Part shown: positions 21,955 through 32,394 of the stretch, piece by piece
How positions within the stretch are numbered: the stretch's first letter is position 1
Layout of the letters: each line of letters opens with the position of its first letter
Source: Endomychus coccineus
Taxonomy: Eukaryota > Arthropoda > Insecta > Coleoptera > Endomychidae
Length of the DNA: 64,000 nt
Assembly: GCA_958510875.1 (NCBI GenBank)
Contig: OY294067.1
Span: forward strand, 145,332,940-145,396,939
Reading direction: 5' to 3'
Notes under the pieces: generated by a model
Told to the model about the DNA's origin: nothing
Seen by the model: the letters and a program-made list of their open reading frames with translations, nothing else
The model's database searches: none
Made by a program: the position numbers and the translations under genes

Positions 21955-24545
21955 CAGTGGCGGCTCGTGAACTTTTTGAGAGAGGAGGCTGGACATAAAA
22001 CGTTTTTGTAAAAATATACTCTATTCAGCCAATTAATTTAACCTTCAGTGACAAAATTGATTGTTACCCAGCAAGAACCAACGTGGAGGTATAGAGTTTC
22101 TCTTGCCCACAAATTTTTTTTTCGTTCGTTTTTTGTTTTTTATTTTTTTTTGGATTTTTAATTTTTTTTTTTTTTGGAATTATTCATATTTTGTTTTTCG
22201 TTATTAATTTTATCAACTTTTCTATATATTAACGAAATTCTACGGTCTTTAATTTACGAAAAATGATCAATAATATTATCAAAAAATGTATCATTATGTT
22301 TTAAGTGTTTTACTAAATCTTTTTCAATAGATATTAAACTAACATTGTATAAACGATTTTGGCCCATTGTATTTCGCATGTATGTTTCAATTCGTTTGAG
22401 AGTAGAAAATGATCTCTCCACCGATGCCGACGTGACAGGAATGGTGACTGTCAAACAAAGTAGTTTATAAAACTGAGGTAAGACTTGTTGCAAATCATTA
22501 TCTATCATATATTTTATCATATCGGCGTGACTGTCGTACTGGCCTAAAATATCTTTATCCCAGTATATAACGCATAATTCATTGTGCAGCGCTATTTTAT
22601 CAAAAAAATTATATTTTAGAACTAAGTTATCTGAAAGTGTATTGAGAAACTCTTTTGAAAAAGATTCGAAAAATCTTCTATTCATCAAATCGAAAAACTT
22701 CAATTCATGTAAATCGGAAAATCGAATCTCAATATTTGACCTTTAATAGTATCTAAAATTTCATAAAAAAGTTGTTTATAATGTAGTTTCTTGTCTACCA
22801 AATTATATGTTTTCCTCCTTTTCACGGGAGAAGCCTCATCAGTTGAATAATTTCTAAATAAAATATTAAAATGAAATTCTGTATAACGGAAACTTGAATT
22901 TTATCAATGAGATGTGTTAAACGATCTCTTGAATGAATTATATTAGTGAATTTATGTTGTAAAATTCGAAAAATAAGATCAGTTTGTTCAAATATTAATT
23001 TAAAAGTATCAAGAAATAACAAAAATTCTTCATTTTCTAAATAAGATTTTAAACCAACAGCAGCATTCAATGAAACCTGATCTGTTGAAAAGTCATCACT
23101 GTTTAATATAAAATCAAATATTTCAATTAATTTGTCTTTATTTTTATGGATGGTAAACTAAACATTGCATGTGATGTAAAATTCCATCGAGTTCGAGCAT
23201 TACAGGGAATTCTGTTTCCTACTATGTTATTTAAAACTTACGTTTGTTTGAAGACCGTTTAAATGTCCCGCCATTACAGATGCCGTCGTAAGTCTGATTT
23301 ATTCGCAAAGTCGAATCGTTGAAATGTTTCCATTGAAAAATTGAATAAATTGACCACTGTTCTTCCCGAACTAACATCGTAGAACCCTAAAAATCTTTCC
23401 ACTAGTTGTCCATTTTTACAATTAATAATTTACCGAACAGACGACTTCTAATCTAACCTTATTTCGCGTGGTGTCACTCAACCATTATACCCGCATAAAA
23501 CAAAACAAATGCCTGCAAATACTGACGCGTTATTCACAAAACAAATCCAACAATTACCTTTATTAACTGAATTTTCAGTTTCATCATGCCCTCTAAAAGC
23601 CAAATCTTGAAATGATAAATACAATAAGAAATCAATGATTTTTTTTAAAACTTCGCTGTTTTCTTTAACTGTATTATTATGATTTTCGATTTCGCGTGTT
23701 CGTGTAGAATCAATCGCATTAACAATATTCTGTTTACCGGTTAATTTAAACTTAATACACGATGTAATATGTTCCTGCGATTTTCCATGTCTTTCTAGGC
23801 CACGAGCTAAATTTTTCAAATCATTATAACCCAAGTGCCCCCAACATGAAGTTGTATCTGATGTGAATAGCAAGCAATACCAGCAATATAATTCATTGTG
23901 TACATCAGATCCCGTTAACCATACATATTTTTTATAATTATCAGTATTAAACGATCGATTTTGATACTTCCCTGCCATCACTAATCCTTTCAAATCCGGT
24001 AAAGGCCGTTTGTTTTTGAAGAACACTTTTCTATCATATGTTAATCCACTAAATGGATTTTCTAAGAACTTTGCAACTAAGTCACTCATAATTTTAACGT
24101 TCACCGATTCCGATCAGATGAATTATAACTTAAAAATTAACTACTTAACCTTACTACGCCTCATGGAATAAAAATAACAACTAACCGCATTCTTCTAGCA
24201 GCGGGAGGCGGGAGCGCAAGTAATCGTATTTCATTCGACCGACGAATGGATACGAAAAGCTAGCCTCCCTACCCTGTTGCCGTTTTCGCCGTTTCACGCT
24301 ATTTGGCGATTGACTGGTCGGAAAAACGGCAACTGTGTTGAACAACACAACTCAGCGTTTGAGATTTATAGAGAATCTAGCCTCTGACCACTGTTGCCGG
24401 ATTGAAAATAACTACTGAGAACAGGGAATTAATTGTAAAATTTAAAGAATTATCAGAGAAACAAGAAATAAAATGGAGAATGATCATTAAGATAAATTGG
24501 TGAGGAGGCTGAGCCTCCTTAGCCTCCTTCGAGGAGCCGCCACTG
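21955..24545 (-). mobile_element. hAT DNA transposon inserted in the LINE
   Basis: The element is 2,591 bp. The ends are CAGTGGCGGCTCGTGAA (left) and CAGTGGCGGCTCCTCGAAG (right, read on minus), that is 12 bp of perfect inverted repeat, with GAGGAGGCT motifs just inside both ends. A perfect 8-bp target duplication flanks it. It carries one transposase on the minus strand, broken in several places. The T-rich stretch near 22.1-22.2 kb is internal. Apart from the target duplication the surrounding LINE reading resumes cleanly on each side. Confidence 0.95.
22254..24104 (-). pseudogene. hAT transposase, ZMYM1-like (frameshifted)
   Basis: The N-terminal piece (24104-23478, 208 codons) has a TTF-type zinc finger pattern: YVWLTGSDVHNELYCWYCLLF, W...GYNDL.N..RGLERH...QEHI. 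A DUF4371-like start follows, as in ZMYM1-type hAT proteins. A middle piece lies at 23070-22822. The C-terminal piece (22703-22254) has the hAT dimerization motif: LPQFYKLLCLTVTIPVTSAS, VERSFSTLKRI, M.QNRLYNVSLISIE. The pieces lie in different frames, with stops around 23.1-23.48 kb and at about 22.74-22.82 kb. Family length is usually 600-750 residues, so little sequence is missing, but the catalytic core is scrambled. Confidence 0.88.
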
Positions 24546-24553
24546 GTCTTATA
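24546..24553. repeat. Target-site duplication of the hAT, right copy
   Basis: GTCTTATA, identical to 21947-21954, directly follows the terminal CCGCCACTG of the hAT. Confidence 0.95.
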
Positions 24554-25961
24554 TGGTCGGGATGGAAGACTTGATTTTGGTCCTTGTTTGCTAATTCACG
24601 TCCAATGTCTGCATAATAATTGCTAAATTCATTTGCAATATCTCTGCTATTATAAATACACTGTACGTCTTTATTTTTAATGCAATGGATTTCTTTGATA
24701 TCTTTACTGCTGCCCGTACTTAAGTTTAGAATGTTTCAAAGATTTTTCGTGTTTTCGCGTCTTTTTCCAGGAGTTTTTGATAAAATTTTGTTTTAGTTGT
24801 TTTCATTGAATTAGTTATAGTATTTCTGTAATATTTGTATCGAATATTTAAGTTTATATCGTTAGGATTTTTGAGTAGTTGTTGCCTAAGTTTATTCTTT
24901 ATATTGATTGAATTAATCAGCCCATGAGTCATCCAACATTTCTTTTTCACGATGGGCTTTATTTTGACATGTGAGGAACATTTTTCGATTTTGTCCTGTA
25001 GTGTATGTAAGAAGTAGTCAGCTAGAAGATCGGTGTTCTCCATTTCATATAAAGTGTTCCATGATGTTGAATGAAGTTCCTGTAGGAGATTAGTTTTATT
25101 CAGTATTTTTTTTAATTGTGGTACTGGCACCTGAGTAGGTTTTCGTTTATTTGGGTATATTATTTGTAAGCCCGAAAGGAAGTGGTCAGTTATGTCGCAC
25201 TGAACAACAAATGGTAAGATGAAATCTATATTTATTGATTTTGTCTTAGCAAATATGTGATCAAGGCAAGCATTTTCCCGCGTTGGTTTGTTAATAGTTG
25301 ATAAGAACCCTTTTCCGGCCATCAAGTTCAAATATTCATTAGTATAATTATTATCATTTGTTAATATATTAAAATTTATATCGCCAATTAAAAGTGTATT
25401 TTCTGTTTGGTCTAGCTTTTGATCTTCTAGCAACATATTCAAATCATCGATGAAGCCTTGTTTGTCGGATTCTGGATTAGGACTCCTATATACAGAACAT
25501 ATTTTTATTTTATTACATGAAAAGATCAAATTTGATTCAATTAATTTAGAAGTACCAATTTTCCTTATTGTATAGCTGTAGTTAATTTCGCTTTTTATGT
25601 AGACTACAACTCCATCTGATTTGTTAAAATCGCCTTCGCTGTAGATAATGTTATAACCCTCTAATTTATAGATAACTATATTGTGAAGGACATATGTCTC
25701 TGTCAGTATTATGCAATCTGGATAATTTGTAAAATTTCTATTAATTGCAAGATCATGTAAAAATAATTTGAGTTTATCAAGATTTTTATCAATACTTCTA
25801 ATATTTTGTTGAAGTATTAAAAAGTTAACACTATTTTTATTTACAGATAGAAACTGATTCAATTCATAGGCTGAATTTAAAATGAAAGTTTCAATATTGT
25901 TACAACTGAAGTCTCTCACGTATGGATTCATTGAGACTATTGGGGAAAAACACAGGGACAC
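24554..25961 (-). pseudogene. LINE ORF2, endonuclease domain and linker (minus copy)
   Basis: An open frame of 411 codons begins at 25961. The apurinic-type endonuclease is well preserved: LQQNIRSIDKNLDKLK, LTETYV (Glu), GVVVYIKS, VYRSPNPESDKQ, LLIGDINFNIL, INKPTRENACLDHIF (Asp-His) and VQCDITDHFLSGL (the closing D-H pair intact). A lysine-rich linker follows. The open frame ends at 24726. In the next frame the reading continues with IANEFSNYYADIGRELANKD, the segment leading into the reverse transcriptase, up to the hAT at 24546. Confidence 0.88.
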
Positions 25962-26225
25962 TCTTCCAAAGTCAAGGGGCCGATCAACGACTTATTAGAC
26001 AAATGCACAAGGTAGGTAGGCCACGGTAGGTTAGACAATAGAGGACAAAGGGATGGATATAATTATAAGATATGGTTTTTTATTAATTTTAAGATTTAGT
26101 CCAATGTTATTAATAATATGTAGAATCGCGATTAATAATGTTTTGACAATTGAGCAATGATTTATATGTGCAGAATTGTGAATTTTTATTTTGTTGATTC
26201 AGTTTTATGTTTCTTATCGTTACCT

Positions 26226-27062
26226 CTAGTTGTAGTATCGAAAACAGACGAGGCCAAGTTCAGGCCCGTATTTTTCACTTTCTTGGGGTTTTTCGATGAA
26301 TGGTTTTTCTAAAGTTATGGGCTCTTGCAAAGGAGGGGTACTTTTTAACTCATAGGGCTCTGAATCTGAGTCCCCGGAAATCCCGAAAATCGATTTAGTA
26401 AGTAGGTTACGAATGTTGTTAATATCCTCAGATTTCTTATTGTACTCTGGTTCCGGAGGATTCGATACTTGTTGGCTGAGAGGTGAACGGTTGTGAGAAT
26501 TTAACTCGTTGTTAATTACGAGATAACCCCTTTTTATATATGCACTAAGGCCCTTGTTACGGGTTTCTTTAAGGTCTGCTCTGAGCTGCTTGTACTGCTC
26601 CCTATCTTCTTTGCAAAGATCGTTATTCATATAGACACTAGTGCCCTTGAGTATTTTTGTAGAACGAAGCACTACATTTTTCACAAGATAAGAAGTGAAT
26701 TCAACTTTAATTGGAGAATTTTTTGTATTGTTTAGCTTGTAGATGTTGTTGAAAGAGTTGATATTCAATTGTAGGTTGAGTAGATTATTTAATTTGTTAA
26801 TAACGTTTTCTACCAGATTTATATTAGGTATCAACTTCAAGACCAAAAATTAAGATATAATTTTTCCGAATGTTTCTGTCCAGATACAGGATATTCAGTT
26901 TAATATTTTTTCTTCAGAATTAAGATAATCTAATTTGGCATGCGTTTCTTCGCCTTCTTCAACTAGTTGTTTTTTGATTTGATCTGTTTCAGTCTTTAGT
27001 TCCGCTGTTTGATTATTTAATGCTGCTAAAATTTTATCATACAGTTCCTCAGAGTTCGGCAT
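26226..27062 (-). pseudogene. LINE ORF1, coiled-coil and RRM-like RNA-binding protein (minus copy)
   Basis: The start at ATG 27062-27060 gives MPNSEELYDKILAALNNQTA, a short coiled-coil that stops at about 26895. A frameshift then leads into RNIRKNYILIFGLEVDT and the open frame 26846-26226. That frame carries the L1-ORF1p-like domain: PIKVEFTSYLVKN, STKILKGTSVYMNNDLCKE, REQYKQLRADLKETRNKGLS. This is the usual single-strand nucleic-acid-binding chaperone of these elements. The closest relative in view is the ORF1 at 27839-28519, which has the same block order. Confidence 0.8.
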
Positions 27063-27766
27063 TGCCGTTAATTAGTACAAAGAGCAGCTACAATATTTCG
27101 TTAAAATGAATATTAGTTTGGAACGAACTTACAGTTTAACGGTTGATAGTAAAGAATGTGGTATAAAAAACGGATCACTTCAATATTCTGGGACGTAGGA
27201 ACATAATTTGTAGACATCTGCTAGCGTTTTTATATATGCAGTTTCGGAAGTAGTACTTGTAACTGACAATTACTCTTTACCATTCACTACACTAGCACCG
27301 AAATTCAATTTCACAATTATGGGTTAACTTGAATTTTCGATTGAAACTAAATTCAATTATATTAGACACTCAAAACTCTCAATACTTGTAATATTTATGG
27401 ACCTGTAAGAATTCAAACGTGTTCGGTAGCAAACTTGAGAATGATATTTAACTCCCTCCCTTATGTAAAAGGCTATAATAGCTATAGAATTCAAGTCTGA
27501 GTCTGAGTAGCAGTAGCATCTATCAGTATAAATGTCTGCAAAGAAATCCAAAAATAAGTAAATTATAGCTTGTTTTAATTTGAAGTAAATTGTGCAGTGG
27601 TTTAATAACACATACACACACACCCATGTAAGTGGAAGTAATACTTATCACACCTTAGTTTGTGCAGTTAATTCTATCGAATCGAAACATTGTTATCAAA
27701 CCGATAAGAGATAACAAATATAGTAAGTTGAAGGTGTTCATTGACTGCAACACCTAAACCTCATTT
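27063..27766. other. Junction of two head-to-head LINE 5' ends
   Basis: The ORF1s of the two LINEs point away from this stretch, so it must hold both 5' untranslated regions or what remains of them, and possibly some unrelated target DNA. I could not see an inverted similarity that would fix the border. No gene is visible. The minus frame 27357-27623 lacks motifs. Confidence 0.5.
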
Positions 27767-27838
27767 AAGCGAATTCGGAAATTATGGCAGGATATATTCG
27801 ATGCAATTAAACAAAGTGAACAAGAATTAGAGGGATTA

Positions 27839-28519
27839 ATGAATACTGTAATATCTAGACTAGAAGAATCAAACGGCAAATTTCAAGCTTTGGAAAAGGT
27901 AAATGAATTTCTGAAAAATAAAATAGAATATATAGAACGGAAATCAAAAAAAAATTATTTGATTGTTTTCGGAAACAATAAAGAAGAATATGAAAATGCA
28001 GACTTGTCTGACTTTGTTGTGAATAAACTACGAGATTTAATAAAAGTAGAAATTAGTAATAATCATATAAGTGACGTATATACGTTAGGAAAGCAGCAAA
28101 ATACAATGAAACCCATTATTATAGAACTTAACTCTGATATACAGAAGAGAAAAATTCTGGAAAATACCAAGGAATTAAAAGGATCAAATGTATATATCAC
28201 TCATGATTTAACATATCAAGAGAGACAAGAATACGCGAAACTAAGAAAACATTTGCATCTTGCTAGATCCAAAAATTATCACGCTTTCATAAAAAATAAA
28301 AAACTCTATATAAACGATCGGACATATACTGCGCAACAATTGGAAGATTTGGATACTGACGAAGGAGAGGTCGCAGTTTTTCTCGAACAAAAATCAAACA
28401 GCGCACCGTTCACACCAAATATTAGGTCAATCCATACTGAATTAGATGAAGAACAGAGAGAAGATATTGAAAAAGTGAACAAGGTTGATGTTAACAAAGG
28501 AGACAAGGTAAAAATATAA
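27839..28519 (+). CDS. LINE ORF1, coiled-coil and L1-ORF1p-like RNA-binding protein
   Basis: An open frame of 226 codons that really begins further up: the same frame is open from 27758. Compared with MPNSEELYDKI of the minus copy, the reading here is GCG AAT TCG GAA at 27769-27780. The likely ATG has become AAG and one base is missing, so the natural start is damaged. The N-terminus is a coiled-coil (ISRLEESNGKFQALEKVNEF). The RRM-like domain follows: KKNYLIVFGNNKEEYE, DVYTLGKQQNTMKPIIIELN, LKGSNVYITHDLTYQERQEY. A C-terminal domain has KKLYINDRTYTAQQLEDLD. A K/V/D-rich tail ends it. The protein would bind element RNA. Confidence 0.8.
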   Translation: MNTVISRLEESNGKFQALEKVNEFLKNKIEYIERKSKKNYLIVFGNNKEEYENADLSDFVVNKLRDLIKVEISNNHISDVYTLGKQQNTMKPIIIELNSDIQKRKILENTKELKGSNVYITHDLTYQERQEYAKLRKHLHLARSKNYHAFIKNKKLYINDRTYTAQQLEDLDTDEGEVAVFLEQKSNSAPFTPNIRSIHTELDEEQREDIEKVNKVDVNKGDKVKI

Positions 28520-28780
28520 AGAAGTAATTCTGTTAAATCGAAAAACGTACCTACACCAGTTAAACCTACACAAAAGCCTACCATTGGCAAACATAAGGGA
28601 GGTTAAGAAAAATAAAACTAGTGGGTGATTAGAATTCAAAATATGTACCTTATTTACTTAGTTTTATTCTACTAGTGTTCATATTCTGAACTTTAATCTA
28701 GATATTTTATCTCATTCATGTTATTAAATTGATTCTGTTAATTTATATTTTGAATCTCTAATTTTATAAATCCCTACAAA

Positions 28781-29935
28781 TTGTTCAATACATTTTCTAA
28801 TTTTGAAATATTGTATATAACTTCTTTGAAGATTAAATATAGAAATAAAATAAATCAGTATATAAGGGATTATGATATTGATAATATAAAAACAGAAATA
28901 ATTACAAATGCTCAAGAAGGAAATATAGTTTTGAATGTAAATAATAACTTCGAAAACTTTAAGATATTACACAGCAATATCCGTAGTATTTGTAAGAATA
29001 TTAATGAAATGAAAATATTTATCAATCAATTTGATCACAAATTCGATTTCATTATTCTGACTGAGACTTGGCAAATTTCGAACATTAACATGTTTCATAT
29101 AGAAGGTTATAACTTAATATATAATAATGGTAGTCTAAACCAAAACGATGGTATCGTAATATATGTTAAAAACGAACAAAATTATTTTTATGAGCTTGAT
29201 AACATAGGTAATGTATCGGTGGTTAAACTTAATATTACATACCCTACAAAAACTGTATCAATTACATCGGTATATAGGTCACCCTCTATAGATCCCCATG
29301 AATTTAATTTGCAACTAGAAAACTTTTTGCGAGGGAATGTTTCTAATTTTGACTACTACATAATTGTGGGGGATTTCAATATTGATGTATTGAAATGTTC
29401 TGATATTTCTAACGAATATTTGAATATAATGTTTGAATACGGTTACAGATCACTTATAAATGAGCCAACCAGAATACAAGGAAACTCTAAGACTTGTATT
29501 GACCACATGTTTATCAAAAGTAAAACTGAAGTTGACAATTACATTATACCTTTGATAGTACATACATGTATTTCTAACCACTTTCCTATTATAGTGCAGA
29601 TAGTTATGCCAAATGATATAAAAAGTCAAAATAATATTATAGATTATATCAAACATATTGATTACAATATACTAAGAAAAGAAATGAATAATATATCTTG
29701 GAATGACTTTTACATACAAGATAATGTGGAACTTTTAACAAATAAATTTATTGACGTACTGAAACATAAAATAAATATCGCAAATAAATCAATTAAAATA
29801 AATAAACAAAGTAGAAAACGTAAGATCTGGATCACCAAAGGAATAATTAAATCCATCCAAACAAGAGATAAAATGTTTACAAAAGTTCAAAATACACCTG
29901 AAGATGCACAACTAAAACTAAATTACTATAAATAA
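28781..29935 (+). pseudogene. LINE ORF2, endonuclease domain (plus copy)
   Basis: An open frame of 384 codons, apurinic-type endonuclease: LHSNIRSICKNINEMK, ILTETWQI, GIVIYVKNE, SVYRSPSIDPHEF, IIVGDFNIDVL, INEPTRIQGN, TCIDHMFIKSK. The last catalytic pair reads SNHFP where the family has SDHFP, so the Asp is lost and cleavage activity is unlikely. The frame closes at 29935. A +1 shift leads into the lysine-rich linker and the short open frame at 30044-30409. Confidence 0.85.
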
Positions 29936-30299
29936 CGAAATAAACTATCCAATCTAATAAAAAAGACTAAAATAAATTATTATAAAAATCAAATTGACAA
30001 AAATAAAACATCAGCAGAAAATCTCTGGAACACAATCAATGAAATGCATAGAAACAAGATTAAAGACAATAATATTAATAAAATTAAAAATGATTTCAAT
30101 GAAATTGTACAAAATAAAACAGAAATAACTAATCACTTTAACAAATACTTTACAAAAATAGGTAAAAAACTAGCTAATCAAATAGAGTTTGAAAGAAATT
30201 ATATAACGACTGGAAAAATAAATTTACATTCTATATTTCTTCAACCCACAGATGCTCATATGGACTATGTGACCAAAAAGGTAAGACGCCTTATGTATA
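29936..30299 (+). pseudogene. LINE ORF2 linker joined directly to the end of the RT domain
   Basis: The frame reads ITNHFNKYFTKIGKKLANQ, the segment just before the reverse transcriptase, then SIFLQPTDAHMDYVTKKVRR. The first half (FLQPTD) aligns with the start of the fingers in the minus copy (FLFSTD). The second half (HMDYVTKKVRRLMY) aligns with the stretch after the palm and thumb (HMATLIRRLRYLL). So about 970 bp of reverse transcriptase has been removed in frame. The 30044 frame then runs into mariner terminal repeat, so its end at 30409 is not native. Confidence 0.8.
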
Positions 30300-30301
30300 T
30301 A

Positions 30302-32392
30302 CAGAGTGGTCCAACGAAAAGTATGCACCTAGCTTTTCTCCTTTGTTTAGAATTGAAAGCAAAAATGCTCGGACACGTGGAGTTTGCTTTTGAGGGGGAC
30401 ACATTTTAGACATATTTTTCAACCTGTGCCTTTAACGCCCTAGCGAGGGGGCGTCACAACCCTAAAATTTTAAATGGAAAGTGGGGTCGAGTGATATATC
30501 ATTTGAACGGGCACGAAATTATCTTTCTAATGATACTTTATTTGTTGAAATTCACTCAAAACAGTTAATGCGAAAACGGCTTTAAGAACATTAACCCGAT
30601 AATTTTGGTATTAATGAGAAATACAAATAAGTTTTGGTTATTAAGAATCAAAACATTTACAATTAGTAGTACTTACGTTTCAATGTTTGTTACTTGTAAC
30701 AGTGCTTTGTAAAAAAAGTAAACAAGCTGTTAAATTGATTTATTAAAACGTTACTTCAACAAGTGTTGAAAATGTGACCCACTTGCTTCCATACAATAAT
30801 ACAGATTTTGTTCAAATCTATTTCTAACATTTTGTAGCATATCAGGTGTTATGCTTCTGCATTGTGCTGTAATCCGTTGGCGAAGATCTTCTATGGACTC
30901 GGGCTTCGTAGCAAAACATTTATTTTTCAAGTGTCCCCATAGAAAAAAGTCCAAAGGCGATAAATCAGGTGACCTGGCAGGCCATTCAATTGGGCCTCTC
31001 CTGCCAATCCACTGTCCGGGGAACCGGTTATCTAAAAATTCTCTTACAGGAGCAGCATAGTGCGGAGGTGCTCCATCTTGCTGGAAATGAAGCCGATCGG
31101 CATCATGATTTTGGTCGTCTTCTATTATCTGTGTTATGAAAGGATCAATTGCATCGTCAAGCATGTTTAGGTAGACTTCATCAGTTAAATTTCCAGGAAT
31201 GAAAAGTGGTCCTATGATATGACTTCCTAATATGCCACACCAGACGTTTATTTTTTGAGGGTATTGGGTATGAACCTCACGGAATAAATGTGGGTTACTG
31301 TCATCCCAGTAACGGCAATTATGCCTATCCACAGCTCCATTCAGATAAAATGTACACTCATCGGTAAAACAAATGTTAAACAATAAGTTCGGATCTTCAA
31401 TTAAACGCTGGCTCATTTGTTCACAAAATTGCAGCCTTCGATCAGGATCATCCTCATTTAGTTCCTGTACTAATTTAATTTTGTACGGATGAAATTTGTA
31501 CGCCTTTAAAATCCGTATTATGGATGAACGGGAGACTCCTGAGGCTTCAGCTAGTTGACGGGTACTTTGAGTATGATCCAATTGAACATGCCCCAAAACA
31601 GCGACTTCCACAGCTTCATTTCTGATGGGGTTCTGCGGCTGGTGTTTCACATTACAAACAGATCCGGTATCGACAAACTTTCTAACTAACTTGGCAACAT
31701 ACAAATCATTAACATTTTTATCGGGATGACTGTCCTTAAACAAGCGAGCAGTTAGTCTAGCACAACTATTATTTTGAAAATAAAGTTTAACAATTTCAAC
31801 TCGTTCTGGAATGGAATAAACCATTTTGTACAGTGAAATTAAAATAACTTCAAAAGCGACCAGACTGAATCAATGATGGGACTAAAATAACAGTTTGCCT
31901 AAATTCTTTTCCTACACTTATTTGCAGTTTTTTTCGACAAAAAAACGCAAACGATAAATGTTTTTTTTTTGTGATGAACAAAAAATTACATTCAAATGTT
32001 GCTTTCGGTAAAATGAAGTAATTTAGAAATGATTGTAGTTATTCTGATTCCTAATAACCAAAACTTATTTGTATGTTTCATTAATATCTAAATTATCGGG
32101 TAAATGTTCTTAAAGCCGTTTTCGCATTAACTGTTCGAATAAATTTCAATAAATAGGGTATCATTAGAAAAATAATTTTGTGCCCGTTCAAATGATATAT
32201 CACTCGACCCCACTTTCCATTTAAAATTTTAGGGTTGTGACGCCCCCTCGCTAGGGCGTTAAAGGCACAGGTTGAAAAATATGTCTAAAATGTGTCCCCC
32301 TCAAAAGCAAACTCCACGTGTCCGAGCATTTTTGCTTCCAATTCTAAACAAAGGAGAAAAGCTAGGTGCATACTTTTCGTTGTACCACTCTG
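30302..32392 (-). mobile_element. Mariner-like element, DD41D type, copy 2 (intact transposase, long TIRs)
   Basis: 2,091 bp, flanked by TA (30300-30301 and 32393-32394). The ends start CAGAGTGGTCCAACGAAAAG (left) and CAGAGTGGTACAACGAAAAG (right, on minus). The inverted repeats are very long, about 365 bp each (30302 to about 30668 and about 32023 to 32392), and nearly but not perfectly identical. Each holds a GC-rich block (CCCTAGCGAGGGGGCGTCAC) and the motif GGGGTCGAGTGATATATCAT, which matches copy 1 in layout. The single transposase gene is on the minus strand and complete. This is the youngest-looking element of its type in the window. Confidence 0.95.
30751..31824 (-). CDS. DD41D mariner-like transposase (357 aa, intact)
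   Basis: An uninterrupted frame with ATG at 31824. The N-terminus (residues 1-60) is a DUF4817-type helix-turn-helix: SIPERVEIVKLYFQNNSCAR, LVRKFVDTGSV. A second helix-turn-helix lies at residues 85-108 (STRQLAEASGVSRSSIIRIL). The catalytic core has D155 (FTDECTFY), D250 (QQDGAPPHY) and D292 (RSPDLSPLDFFLWG). There are 94 residues between the first two and 41 between the last two, hence DD41D. The C-terminus ends HFQHLLK. The length is right for the family, and all catalytic residues and both DNA-binding domains are present, so it could encode an active protein. It would bind the long inverted repeats and catalyse cut-and-paste at TA. Confidence 0.93.
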   Translation of the reverse strand: MVYSIPERVEIVKLYFQNNSCARLTARLFKDSHPDKNVNDLYVAKLVRKFVDTGSVCNVKHQPQNPIRNEAVEVAVLGHVQLDHTQSTRQLAEASGVSRSSIIRILKAYKFHPYKIKLVQELNEDDPDRRLQFCEQMSQRLIEDPNLLFNICFTDECTFYLNGAVDRHNCRYWDDSNPHLFREVHTQYPQKINVWCGILGSHIIGPLFIPGNLTDEVYLNMLDDAIDPFITQIIEDDQNHDADRLHFQQDGAPPHYAAPVREFLDNRFPGQWIGRRGPIEWPARSPDLSPLDFFLWGHLKNKCFATKPESIEDLRQRITAQCRSITPDMLQNVRNRFEQNLYYCMEASGSHFQHLLK

Positions 32393-32394
32393 TA

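Larger units (their letters stand above)
20245..27250 (-). mobile_element. Jockey/CR1-like non-LTR retrotransposon, minus copy, split by a hAT
   Basis: A nearly full-length LINE read from about 27.1-27.25 kb (uncertain 5' end) down to 20.25 kb. Order: ORF1 (27062-26226), a spacer of about 264 bp, ORF2 endonuclease (25961-24726), linker, reverse transcriptase and C-terminus (21946-20548), 3' UTR. The 3' end is GGAAATAAACATTACAAACA, with the 9-bp unit ACATTACAA partly repeated (20245-20275), a short-repeat tail typical of CR1-like elements. A hAT element (21955-24545) sits inside the linker. Frameshifts and stops show it is inactive. The plus copy at 27.77-33.29 kb is a related element. Confidence 0.85.

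Noticed and set aside
22080..22190. T-rich stretch as a LINE poly(A) tail on minus
   Set aside because: It lies inside the hAT, whose ends and target duplication are firmly placed, so it is internal low-complexity sequence.
30044..30409. The 121-codon plus frame as one protein
   Set aside because: Its last 36 codons are mariner terminal repeat. Only the part up to about 30299 is LINE sequence.
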